Assembly: GCA_947462335.1 (NCBI GenBank)
Contig: OX381717.1
Span: 44,125,523 to 44,189,522, forward strand
Direction: 5' to 3'
From: Harmothoe impar
Taxonomy: Eukaryota > Annelida > Polychaeta > Phyllodocida > Polynoidae
Length of the DNA: 64,000 nt
The notes beneath the pieces are model-generated. The model saw nothing but the letters and a program-made list of their open reading frames with translations. It ran no database searches and was not told the origin of the DNA. The translations under genes and the position numbers were made by a program. Of this stretch, positions 34,631 through 46,200 are shown piece after piece; within the stretch, counting starts at the first letter, position 1, and each line of letters starts with the position of its first letter.

Positions 34631-37600
34631 TTAGTCATAGTCTATACAATTATGATGCCAACCCTGATAAATAATATGTGAAGTAAACCTCCTTGTCTGA
34701 ACCACTGGCATCTTCCCTCGCAACCCAGCAACAACTAGATATGCCACCTGGCAATCGGCACAATCCCGTCCATCCACAGTGACACTGTGAGGAATGATAT
34801 CCATTGTTATTTCTTTCAAATATGTCCCCTTCTCCCAGCCCAACACTACAAGCCTGTGGTTTCCACTGTCTGCAACAATGATGTTCCCTGGCCCATCTAA
34901 ACAGAGTCCACATGGCTTCCTCAAAGTCTGCTCCCATCCAACAGACTGTCCAGCCTCCCACAGATAGTTCCCTGACATGTCAAACACCTGGATCCTGTTG
35001 TTACCTGTGTCTGACACAATGAACCTCTCCCTGACAGAATCACAACACACATCTGAGGGGTCACAAAACTGACTTCGTCCTGAACCCCGGCTACCAATGT
35101 TTAGAATATGTCCAGTTTGTCCATCAAAATATTTGCAAATCATAACGACACAATTTCTCTTGTCAACAACCACCCAGTACTTATCAGAAATGGCTATGCC
35201 AAATGGTTTGCAGATGACAGTGTGGTTATGTACACAATGTGAAATCGACCCCTTTTTTGTTTCCCGAGGGATGGTACCAAATTTGTGCACTGCAATATGG
35301 TCACCTACACAAGCAGCAATTGTACCATCAACTGGTGAAACTGCCACAGATGTAGTGGAAACATTAGTCATTACTCTAGTTCTTTCCCCTCTGAGACGTG
35401 TACATCTCTTTATCCTCCACAGCAGACCCTTTGACCACCACCCTGATTCACCAACATATAGATAACCTGTTTCATTACACACATGGACAGTCACAGGTGC
35501 CTCTAGATCCTCATCCTTAGTACCTTGCAGCCATTGGTAGATGCCCTTCGCCTTGTGTGAACCACCTGTATAGCGTGATGTGTCGTCATGCAAATCCAGC
35601 GAATCTACAATGCCGTTCATTCCCCATGCACTGACATCAAACGCTGGAAAATTCCGAAATGTATAGCATTAAAGAGCCAGTCGTATTTGTGTAAAAAATC
35701 ACCCACCTCCAGTTGCAGAACAGCAGTATAAATATATCAAATATAAGTAACATATTACACAAATCTCTATTTGTCATTTTCAGTAACAATTACAATGGTG
35801 GTTCTGAAGACGTTTATTCCTAAAGATACCAATAGAGGGCTGGAACGAATGAAACCACTGTCAAATGAGAAGTCTAGAGATGGTTCATCATCGAATTTGG
35901 TCCGGGATTTGGTACGTGTAATGTGTTTTGAATCAAGAGGACAAAATACCATTTTCACTGTATACTAGAGCAGAAATTGAATAGAAACATAAAGTACACA
36001 CCCATTGATCTTGAATTCAGTTCTCTTTGAGATGGAGTGTAGCCTAGAGTCTCTGATTGACTCTGAGTTCTACCAGAGATAGTAGGTGATGGTGCAATCT
36101 CACCTGAGTGACTCATCTCTGAGGATGAACTCAAAACTGACTGTGCAGCTGATGGTGTCTTTGACGTATAAGTCAAAACCCCCGACACAGCAGCTGCTGG
36201 CATCTTTAACGCTGAAGTTAAAACCCACTTTGCAGCTGATGGCGTCTTTGACACTGAAGTCAAAACTGACTTAGCAGCTGATGGTGTTTGCGACAACAAA
36301 CTGTAAGCTGACTTAGCAGCTGCTGTCGTCTTTGACATTGAAGTCAAATTCGACTTAGCAACTGCTGGCGTGCGTGTTACAGTTAGAGTATGAGTCTGTG
36401 CCTGGCTGGATTCATCCTTCTCGCAGGCCTCCCTTTGGGTGCCTGGAATTATAATGAGGAATGTCAACAAGCATTATTAGTTATTTATGTAGAAAATTAG
36501 TTTTCATATTTTTCATACCATTATGTAATAATTATGTTTGTTAATCTACCTGGTAGCTTTCTTGACAAAGTATTCAAACAGAATGCAAAATAAATGAAAT
36601 ACAACGTCTGGACATCTTACTATAACTTAGTATATCTTCTCACCATAAATGTATGCCATTAAATGTATGGGTGCTTATATGTGTCTCATTTCCATACATT
36701 ATTATTGGAGTACCTATGTATCTTATCACAATTCATTGATAATATCATAATCTGTTACATTTAATCAAGTGTATTGCCATGTATCTCAATAATGGAATCC
36801 CATCATTACAAGATAAAACCCAAGATTATAGACTTTACAGCTCATCGTATCATTTGGACCCATCAATGATCCATATGATTCAGGTAAGGGCTGTCCAACG
36901 AAGGCCAAGCCATAGTCTTCATAGCTGTGCCTTCTGGCCACATGGTTGAGAGAGTCTGTGGTCTTGTGCAGTCTTTGTGCAGTAGCTGAGAAGGCAGCCA
37001 CCAGTTGGAAGTCAGAACCCTCCTGCAGGAACCTGTCCATGAAGGACACAAGGCTAGCACCCTTACTGAGCTGCTCCTCTAGGTCAGATACCTGCATGAA
37101 GGAAGGGTATACACAGCTGTTTAAAATAGGCCACTCCAGAGACAAAGCCTTTGGTAGATGCATTATTCAAAGAGAAAACAATAATTATACAATAATTATA
37201 CTCCAGATTGGAAATATGAAAAGACTTGTACACATGAATGATGAGATGAAAGCAAAGTGATGTGTCATATGTCACAATGTATTCCAACAATATTTCATCT
37301 GACTGAATTCTATTTAAGTTTTTATTATCACTATAAAGAATGAAAAGCCTAAAATGCATTATTCATATGAATGTGTCTAAATGTATGCAATATACCTCTC
37401 CTCCAACGGTTTCAACTTTCAGTTTCAAGTCTGCCAATATTGCCTTATTCCAAACATCGAGCATGATATGGCCTTTTTTGGTATGACTCTCAATTTGCTG
37501 CTTTAATTCTTCAAACCTCCTCTCAAGTGCATCTGCACTAGCCATGTCAGGCTGTTCCTGTGCATTGTCCAGTATGTCTTGCAGAGATTGAGTGCTACAG

Positions 37601-38178
37601 GACATGATTGCTATATTTGATTTTGCCACCTCAGCTAGATCAGCAGTGTCATGGTTATGGTGCTGTTTCTGCATGCATTCACGGCATCCAAATGTCTCAC
37701 AGTCATGACAATACTTGTTTTGTACTTTACTGGAATGTTGCGTACAGCCAATGGCATCAATATTCAGCAGATGAGGCCAGAGGGTTTGGTCATGAAGATG
37801 GTTGTCCATGCATCCGCCACAGAGATGAAAACCACAACTCTCACAGAATACTACCACAGGAGCGGCACCATCCACCCCACACACAAACCCCTTTAACATT
37901 GACTCCTTCTGTAGTTGACCTTCTAGCACATCCAGAAGTCTAGTGACATTGATATCTGTTGGCAGTTTCCCAATCCCCTCATGGACCGGGGTTCTCACCC
38001 TACATGCAGGACACACTATGACATCTTCAGGGTTCCCTGGTTGCCTGGTCCAGTCTTGGAGACACTGGGCACAGAAAGCATGTTGACAACACAGGTGTTT
38101 AGGCTCCTTCATACGCTCCATACAGATGGGACACGTTACCATCTCCTCTATACTCGCTTGCGGGGAAGCAGTGGCCAT
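34631..38178 (-). CDS. TRIM-NHL E3 ubiquitin ligase-like protein, 829 aa (intact copy)
   Basis: Four exons join in phase: 38178-37396, 37091-36839, 36442-36002 and 35643-34631. The N-terminus has a complete C3HC4 RING (C16, C19, C31, H33, C36, C39, C56, C59), then two B-box-like Cys/His segments (about residues 98-180) and a helical region (LQDILDNAQ, ALERRFEELKQQ) fitting the TRIM coiled coil. Exon 3 is a low-complexity Ser/Thr/Ala linker with imperfect repeats of the type SKTPSAAKSVLTS. Exon 4 holds a beta-propeller region with recognisable NHL blades (FIVSDTGNNRIQVFD, about 701-715; IIVADSGNHRLVVL, about 747-760). By family, such proteins transfer ubiquitin through the RING and bind RNA or protein through NHL; substrates here are unknown. 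A 5'UTR acceptor lies just upstream (about 38248). It is one arm of an inverted duplication with 43288-46916. Confidence 0.92.
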
Positions 38179-38445
38179 GATGGATGATTTTTTTCTAATG
38201 GTTTGGAAATGTTTCTTTGCTGCTCCAAAGCGATTAATTGAAAGAGCTGTTTAAAAAAAAAGAAATTTGGTCAATGTGAATATTATCATCATAATATAAT
38301 GTGCAAGAGAAGAAGAGACTATAGTATTATTGCAGACATGGAGGTAAGATTGAGGTAAATTGCCTCTAAGCCATCAAAATGTTGTCGGGCTCATATATCA
38401 AATGTCCTGCGTTGACAGAGCTTTCTTTGACCTATCATAATAAAT

Positions 38446-38684
38446 AAGGGAGTGGTCAATATTCACCAACAGGATTCCCAACCCCCCCCCCCCCCTGTCT
38501 AGCAGAGGCAGAATTCCATGTTGTGGCTACCCTGATAACATCCTTAGCCCCCCTTTGAGCAGTAAGCTGTGTCTCACGAACTTGAGCCAATGTGTTCGTC
38601 TATGACCGGGTGTCGTCTATGACTGGGTGCCATCTATGACTGGGTGCCGTCTATGACCGGCTATCTAAAAAAGTCGTTTGGAGG

Positions 38685-38723
<39 letters not shown>

Positions 38724-39018
38724 TTTTTATACACTAGGCCTATATTTGCCTTTTCCTTGCTAGCCGGTCATAGACGGCACCCGGTCATAGACGGCACCTG
38801 GTCATAGACGGCACCCAGTCATAGACGAAAACATTGGCCCAACACAGCCAGTAATGTCCAGTAATGTCCCGAGTTATATTTTGCTTGAAAAGGCTGAAAT
38901 CTCTTTTCATGTCACTTTTAACTGCTGAAATGGGGTGAAATACTTTTCTATAGCCCACACACATTTTACACCCACCAAACCCACCCCACCTATTTTTAAT
39001 AAATGACCACTCCCTAAG
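38446..39018. repeat. GGGAGTG element, copy 4, split by a nested foldback
   Basis: TAA, GGGAGTGGTCAATATTCACC on the left and AATAAATGACCACTCCC, TAA on the right (39009-39018). The inner region is replaced by the foldback at 38560-38850. Confidence 0.78.
38560..38850. repeat. Foldback element with four GTCATAGACGGCACC-type subrepeats per arm
   Basis: Left arm GAACTTGAGCCAATGTG, then CGTCTATGACCGGGTG repeated four times. Right arm GGTCATAGACGGCACC repeated four times, then ACGAAAACATTGGCCCAA. The centre is a T run of about 33. Nested in the preceding element. Confidence 0.85.
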
Positions 39019-39179
39019 ATCCTTAGCAGGCCCACACCCTTGTACGATACACAGCACACAGACAATAGACACACGAGTTTCCCTAACCCCATCCACCCCT
39101 GCCACCCATCTCAGACAATCTGAGAATTGGCACAAATATGCATCTAAAATGGGTGCCTCCAGCAGAATAAACCTTAACA

Positions 39180-39415
39180 TTGACCCCTGTGTATCTAGAT
39201 ATACTTCTCCTACCTTATCAGAAGGTGCTCCAGAGGCACACGGTCAGCTATATGCGTCAGATACTTTACATCTAAGCGACAAACTTGCCAATGTCTGCAG
39301 CGCTAGACTTCCTAGTGCCCTCAATATAATAATAGGCAAAAGAGTAAAAGAAGAAGAGACTCAGTTAACGTGAGACTTGGATGGGCGGCAGACCATGACT
39401 TTGCCCTGACGTAGA
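39180..39415 (-). other. Outer homologous arm of the TRIM-NHL inverted duplication (left)
   Basis: Non-coding stretch whose reverse complement matches 41545-41770. Shared blocks include GTGAGACTTGGAT, GCAGACCATGA, AAAAGAGTAAAA, GACAAACTTG and CTCCTACCTTATCA. It shows that the duplicated segment extends about 1.2 kb beyond the coding start. Confidence 0.7.
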
Positions 39416-39881
39416 CATTGGATCCTGCGGGGGGATCCAATACTACACTTTACACTAAGTATACTATGTATACCTATGTACTGGGGTTAAATCACACCCC
39501 CCTGGCACAAAAAAGAATATTAAAGAGGGAGGTGGGCATATGGAGTTTCCTCCATATGCAAAGGCTGGCAGGTAAAAATGTTAATCATTTATATTTTTTG
39601 AACAGGGAGTTGTAAGCTGCTGATGACCGCCCCCTCCCCCCCCACCCTCCCGTGAACCCCCTCCCATGGATTTAGCCCCCCCCCTCCCACCCGTCTGCAC
39701 CCATCTCATGTCACTCTGAAAATTTCCTTCTTTAAAAGAAATTGAATTCCTGATGCAGGCAAGTTCAATATTCATACATGATCATGCAAAATAACATTAA
39801 GAATCCTAGAAATGGGTGGCCAAAAATAATATTTTTTCCCCCATACAATTGGGATCAATTCACATCAGCCCATGCAATAAA

Positions 39882-40104
39882 GGTAAATTCTCGCGTATAA
39901 GCCTAACTCGCGTATAAGCCGCACCCCTAACTTTGACAAATTATATAAGCGGCAGATGGGGTCTGAATATTGCGATTTTGGTACTGTAGTATATTAATAA
40001 AAACTCTCGTATAAGCCGCACCCTATATAGGCATGTTTGGTATCAAAAGAAAGCAGAGTCTGACTCGCGTACAAGCCGCGGCTTCTACGCGAGAATTTAC
40101 GGGG
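39882..40104. repeat. CCGTAAA-family TIR element (reverse orientation)
   Basis: GGTAAATTCTCGCGTATAAG start and CTACGCGAGAATTTACGG end; the inside has CGCGTATAAGCCGCACCC repeats. 223 bp, the same length as the copy at 8357. Lies in the centre of the inverted duplication. Confidence 0.83.
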
Positions 40105-40206
40105 TAATAGTTCAGAATTCGTTCCTGTGCAGTAGGATATCCTTAGCGCTTTCACTCCCTCAACAAAATCTAATCCATGCTACCCTCTCCAGGTGGCACG
40201 ACTGAC

Positions 40207-40483
40207 CTAGCTCACGCGAGTGCAGGGACAAACCTTACAACAACCTTACTAAAGTTTTACGACTAGAAACTCTTAATAATCAAGACTGAATATGGAGGTC
40301 GCCAAGTCTACTATAAGATAGTCTTGCTAATGTGTATGCTCTGCCCCCCCCCCACAACCCCCGTTTTTCTCGACCAACAATAGTCTTAATAAGGTGTGTC
40401 AAACAATATTTAAGACTAAGACTTCTGTAAGATTGGTGTAAGACTCGCTGTAAACGTTTGTCCGTGCACTCGCATGAGCTAGC
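40207..40483. repeat. TIR element with CTAGCTCAYGCGAGTGCA ends, 277 bp
   Basis: CTAGCTCACGCGAGTGCAGG at the left is matched by TGCACTCGCATGAGCTAG at the right. The inside has TAAGACT/AGTCTTA repeats and a C run. Non-autonomous, no coding frame. Confidence 0.8.
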
Positions 40484-40510
40484 TGCCATCTGCCTTCAAG
40501 GGCATATATA

Positions 40511-41524
40511 CAGTCAACTCCCTCCTAACGGCCACTCCTCCAGTACGGCCACTCCGCCAATACGGCCATTTTTGGAAAGTACCAAGCATTTTTCTCTTTG
40601 TTTTAATGTAGAAAACTCCCTCTAATGCGGCCATCCCTCTAATGCGGCCACCCCGGCCTCCGGACACCAATTTTTCAGTCCCAAATGACATTTTTCTCCC
40701 TCTAATGCGGCCACTTTACAGGAAAGAAACAACAACCCACACGCTACATTTCTAGACAGAGGCTGATAGGACATTATTCAAAAGGACACCCCACCCTCGA
40801 CACTCCCTGTGGTACAAGGACACAACCTTCGTTCTCATACATTCATTCTTATTTGTTCCTTATATTCTAAAAGAAATAATAGGGTATTCTGACGACTGAC
40901 TGACTGAGAAATTATAACAAATGGGTCTCAAGAGCGTAAGGAAGCCACTCTCAGCCATATAATCTCCACCATACAGTATCCCGTCAGCTATAGTCTGGCC
41001 TCTCCTCCCTGGACATCACTAGGCCTACTAAAACAATACCCCCCTCCCCCTCCTCACACAGCGACAGTGGACAAGGTGTTAAAGCTACCGCCCCCCCCCC
41101 ACCCCTCCCAACCCCTCACAGTGGCAGGCTTCTGACACCTCTCACTCAATAAAGCTGAACATCACCTACTGAACATGGCGGCACTTGTGCACAGCCCCTA
41201 CCTACATTAACTTTCAGAGCAGAATATTCTTTATTCTCTGTGATTATAACTTTTATTCAACAAATCATGAGAAAAAACATGAGTATAAATTCAATATTTC
41301 ATGTATACATGTAATATTGTATTGATACATATGTGAAGCAATCTATGTTCTACCTACCATATGTATCATAAAACTGGAAATCTGCAATCATCAGTATACT
41401 ACATGTACCCTAGCTCTAGTTCTACATTCGCCATGTAGCCCTAACTTCCTCGAATGCGGCCACCTCACTAATACGGCCACTTTTGAGAAGTCCTAAGGGT
41501 GTCCGGATTAGAGGGAGTTGACTG
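40511..41524. mobile_element. pogo/Tigger-like non-autonomous DNA transposon, 1014 bp
   Basis: Terminal repeats CAGTCAACTCCCTC... and ...GAGGGAGTTGACTG, flanked by TA on both sides (40509-40510, 41525-41526). Subterminal CTAATGCGGCCA motifs recur at both ends, some with CCGGA. CAGT ends, TA duplications and subterminal repeats fit the pogo/Tigger branch of Tc1/mariner. The ~0.7-kb interior has no transposase frame, so it depends on a source elsewhere. Confidence 0.8.
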
Positions 41525-41544
41525 TACATATGTAAGGTCAAATT

Positions 41545-41770
41545 CATGGTCTGCTGCCGATCCAAGTCTCACGTGAACTGAGTGTCCTATTTTTTTTTTA
41601 CTCTTTTAGTCATCGTTATGTTGAGGATAGCACTAGAACGTCTAACGCAGTAGATGTTGACAAGTTTGTCTCTTCTATGTAAATAATCCACTGAATAGCC
41701 AAGCATATGGAATAGATTTTGATAAGGTAGGAGCAGTATATACATACATAATATTGGAGTAAATCCTAAG
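41545..41770 (+). other. Outer homologous arm of the TRIM-NHL inverted duplication (right)
   Basis: Reverse-complement partner of 39180-39415, with shared ATCCAAGTCTCACGTGAACTG, TTTTACTCTTTTAGT and GATAAGGTAGGAG blocks. Starts about 20 bp after the pogo-like element. Confidence 0.68.
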
Positions 41771-41882
41771 TTGAGGATTTAGTTGGAGACACACCATTTA
41801 CACCTGTATACATGTATTTGGAACAAAGGTCAGATTGTCAGATGGGTGGGTAAACTACCTGTTGCTGAGCGTATTATTAGGG

Positions 41883-42327
41883 AGACCGGAGTGGTCATTT
41901 TTAAATGAAAAGTGGGAGGGGTGTTTTTTTTACCCCCTTGTTTGCAGGGCCGGAAATCGTTTTGCATGTGTGCCCCCCCCCCCCCAAGAATAAACAATAT
42001 ATATGTGACTGGGAGAAGGGACTTAGTATACCCTGCACTGGTTTGGGGGGGGGGGGGGGGCAAACAAATTTGGACCCCTTGACCGGGGGGGGGGGGCAAA
42101 CAAATTTGGACCCCTCTTGGGGGGGGTCAAAATAATTGAACCTGTTTTGAGCCAAAAAGCCCGCGCGTTACTATGCTTCAAAGGGCCCGCACGCGAGCCG
42201 ATTTTCGGCCGTAAGGGGGGGGGGGGGGGGGTAAACAATTTTGACCCCTCGACCGGGGGGGGGGGGGTGTTAAAAATTTCGGAAACCCACCACCCCCCCT
42301 GTTGTTAAAAAATGATCACTCCCTAGG
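41883..42327. repeat. GGGAGTG element, copy 5
   Basis: Right end GTTGTTAAAAAATGATCACTCCC is intact. The left end carries a small insertion (GGGAGACCGGAGTGGTCA). Inner G runs alternate with CAAACAAATTTGGACCCC. Confidence 0.8.
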
Positions 42328-42569
42328 TCCCTTTTCACAGATCGTGTCACATATATTGTAAATATATCCAAGTTCTTTACCTTCCTCCAATCCACCTACC
42401 CAACTCTCTTATTTCGGCACAGAACCCTTCCCATAACCATTAATTAAATTAATAGTGCACCTCTATTTTGGGGACCTTTTTTTTACCTTAAATACTACCT
42501 GCATTTCCATGAAAATTTACATTACACCTACTGTTTAGTCCATTGACATATACATACTATACTACAAAC

Positions 42570-43160
42570 TATACACTAAAGTACATCTCTCAACTGTTGG
42601 TGCATGTGTAAGCAGCATACTATAGTACATCTCTCGGATGTTGGTACAAACCAGGTACAAACGGCACACAATGCATGCTCAGCTGTTGATATATAGGCAA
42701 ATATGATGTATAATGACGTAAATATGATGTATAATGACGTAAATATGATGTATAATGACGTAAATATGACGTATAATGACATAGATATGACGTAAAATGA
42801 TGTAAAGTGATGTACAATGATGAACACACTTCTGGAAGAGACATGACATGAATATGACGTATCATGACGTAAATATGACGTATATATATGATGCCTTACT
42901 GCGAGGGGCCTCATCACAACGGGCCTTATTCAAAGCGGCCATCAATCTGCATATATACAAGGCCTATGTACAAATGGCACACTATAGTACCTCACTCAGC
43001 TGTTGGTCCATGTCCGAATTTCACACTATGATAAAGGTCAATAGCAAAGGGTTAAAAATAAGGGTCAGAAACTCCCTATGTACCTCCTACTGAAACTGCA
43101 CACTATAATTATTTCCAAACAGCACACTATAACACATATCTCAGTTTTTGACACAAGTAT
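42570..43160. repeat. Degenerate tandem repeats upstream of the second TRIM-NHL copy
   Basis: Two kinds: a ~20-bp AAATATGATGTATAATGACGT array at 42694-42800, and spaced copies of GCACACTATAGTACATCTCTCA followed by CTGTTGG (about 42572, 42617, 42968, 43098, 43130). Confidence 0.8.
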
Positions 43161-43287
43161 ACTGAAAACTGTCTAGTGTTCCAATAAATCAATTGGCCAT
43201 TGTTGCTTCTTCTTTCAACAGTTTTTCATAACTAACTTGGAGCAGCAACAAAAACATTTCAAAATCTCATCAAGAGAATCATCCATC

Positions 43288-46200
43288 ATGGCCACTGCTT
43301 TACCGCAAGCGAGTATAGAGGAGATGGTAACGTGTCCCATCTGTATGGAGCGTATGAAGGAGCCTAAACACTTGTACTGCCAGCATGCTTCTGTGCCCAG
43401 TGTCTCCAAAACTGGACCAGGCAGCCAGGGAAGCCCAAAGGTGCCATAGTATGTCCTGTATGTAGAAAAAGAACACCCATCTGCAAAGGGATTAAAAAAC
43501 TGCCAACACATATTGGTGTCACTAGACTACTGGATATGCTAGAGGATCAAGAGCAGAAGGAGTCAACGTTCCACGGGTTTACATGTGGGGTGGATGGTGC
43601 CACTACTGTGGTGGCTTTCTGTGAGAGTTGTGGTTTTCATCTCTGTGATGGCTGCCTGGACAACCATCTTCAGGACCAGACCCTTTGGCCTCATCTACTG
43701 TACATCGATGGCATCGGCTGTATGCAACATGCAAGTAAAGTACAAGTATATTGTTCTGACTGTCTGAAGGTTGGGTGTGGTGAATGTATGCAGGGTCTAC
43801 ACCAGAACCATGACACTGCTGATCTTGCTGAGGTGGCAAAATCAAAGAGAGCAATCATGCTCAGCAGTAGTCAATCTCTGCAAGACATACTGGCTAATTC
43901 CCAGAAACAACCTGAGATGATCAGCGTTTATGCCCTTGAGAGGAAGTTTGAAGAACTAAAGCAGCAAATTGAGAGTCATACCAGCAAAGGCCATATGATG
44001 CTGGACGTCTGGAATCGTGCAGTATTGGCAGAACTGAAGCTGAAAGGAGACGCTATGGGCAGCGAGGTATATTGCAAACTTTCAAACTATTTTACATTAA
44101 TACTGCCTTTAAGATTAACATGAATGTGTCCTTTAACGAAAAATCTAAAACACAGTATTACATGCTTTAGCTTTTATGTTTATGGGTGTTAATAATTATC
44201 TTCATTTACATAATGATTTTGATGATATTACTGTTTTTGCTTTAAACAATAACTTTATCAAATACACCTGTCAGGAAGTTTTTACTTCACATGCCCTTGT
44301 GTATCCAGAGAAAAAGAGCATTTTTCTAATGCTGCCAGGCTTCCCAGCTAACAAATAGTTTTCCAAACGTATCCAAAGTTTAAAAAATGTTTGGAGGGAA
44401 ACGTTTATCTACAGATTTGTATGAGAAAGGCTTTCATCTCAACGTTTAAAAAACATTTTATATGTTAGCTGAGTGGCCAACTTAAAATTTCATACACTCT
44501 TTTACTCATGCAGGTATCTGACCTAGAGGAGCAGCTCAGTAAGGGTGCCAGCCTTGTGTCCTTCATGGACAGGTTCCTGCAGGAGGGTTCTGACTTCCAA
44601 CTGGTGGCTGCCTTCTCAGCTACTGCACAAAGACTGCACAAGACCACAGACTCTCTCAACCATGTAGCCAGAAAACACAGACATGACGATTTTGATTTGG
44701 CCTTTGTCGGGCAGCCTATACCTGAGTCGTATGGATCACTGATGGGTTTGAAAGATACCATGAGCTGTAAAGTCTATCTAATCTTCTTCTTTTTTTACAA
44801 TAATGGGATTTTGGTTTTGAGGAATTTGTTTATATGTTCGATCTAGGTACCTACAATTTCAATTTTAATAACAATGGTGTATGTTTATGTTTAGAAGAAA
44901 CTATTGATATAAAATACAAAAGATACAGATAACAGATAGCTAAAGTTTGTATTAACTTTATTCCATGATTTCTGTGACTACTTTCTCAAAGAAAGCTACC
45001 AGCTTGATTAGAAAATGATTCTCATAATGTATGGAAAACATGAAAACTTAGTCAAGGTTTTATACATAAATAACTGCTTGCTGATATTCCTCATCATAAT
45101 TTCAGGCACCCAAAAGACTGACCACCGGACAGAGGCATCCACCCAGGCAAAGATGCATACTCTACCTGCTAAGACACTTTGCAGCTCTTCCTCTCAGACA
45201 CCAGCAGCTACTAAGTCAGTTTGCAGTTCTTCCTCACAGACACCAGCATCCGCTAAGTCAGTTTGCAGCTCTTCCTCACAGACACCAGCAGCTGCTAAGT
45301 CAGTTTGCAGCTCCTCCTCACAGACGACCCACTCGGGGGAGATTCAAGCATCACCTGCTGCCCTTGGAAGCTCACAGAGTGAACCTGGAGCAACCACTGC
45401 AAAGTCAGATCTGAGTCCATTGTTACAGACGCCATCAGCTTTAAAGCGAGTTTACGACTCCTCTTCACAGTTTGCTCCATCAATGGGTGTGTACTTTATC
45501 ATTTTTCCGATTCAATTTCTGCTCTATTCTCTACTCTACCGAATGTAGTATTTCATTCTTCTGGAGTTATACAATTTCAGGTTCCACGCATAGCAAAGTT
45601 GATGATGGTTCACAACTAGACTTCCCAATTGAAAGCTGATTCATTCAATCCATCCCTCTGTTAGTCGTTTAAAATATACATGTACAATCATGTATGTCTT
45701 GAGAACCACCTTTGTATTAATTTGAAAATGGAAGATTGGGATATGTTTTGTATCATATCCTACCTATAATAACTATTTACATGAACAGTAAATATCTGTA
45801 CAAATTCCACATGTAAATGGAGGAGAGGATTTATTGTTCCCACAAACTTGTATGACCAGCCATTTACTTCTATATAACTCATTTTCCAGTGTTTGATGCT
45901 ACTGAGTGGATTTATTGGTACATTGGTGACACGCTGGAGTTGCATGATAATGGCTCACACTATCCACGCTATACTAAGGGCATCTTCCCATGGCTACTAA
46001 GTACCAAGGAGGAGGATCTAGAAGCACATGGGACAGTCTCTAGAAGCACATGTGTGATAAAACTGGTTATCTGTACATTGGTGAACCTCTGTGGGGGTCC
46101 AAGGGTCACCTGTGGAGGACGAAGCCAAGACTGCATCACGACCAGGAAAGAACTACGGTAATGACTGATGTTAACGCTACATCTGTGGCAGTTTCACCAG

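Noticed and set aside
41830..42308. Several 60-90-aa frames rich in Gly or Pro
   Set aside because: Produced by the G-run and C-run arms of GGGAGTG elements.
42594..42917. Tyr/Ser/His-rich minus-strand frame (113 aa)
   Set aside because: It is the translation of the ~20-bp TATGATGTATAATGACG tandem repeat.
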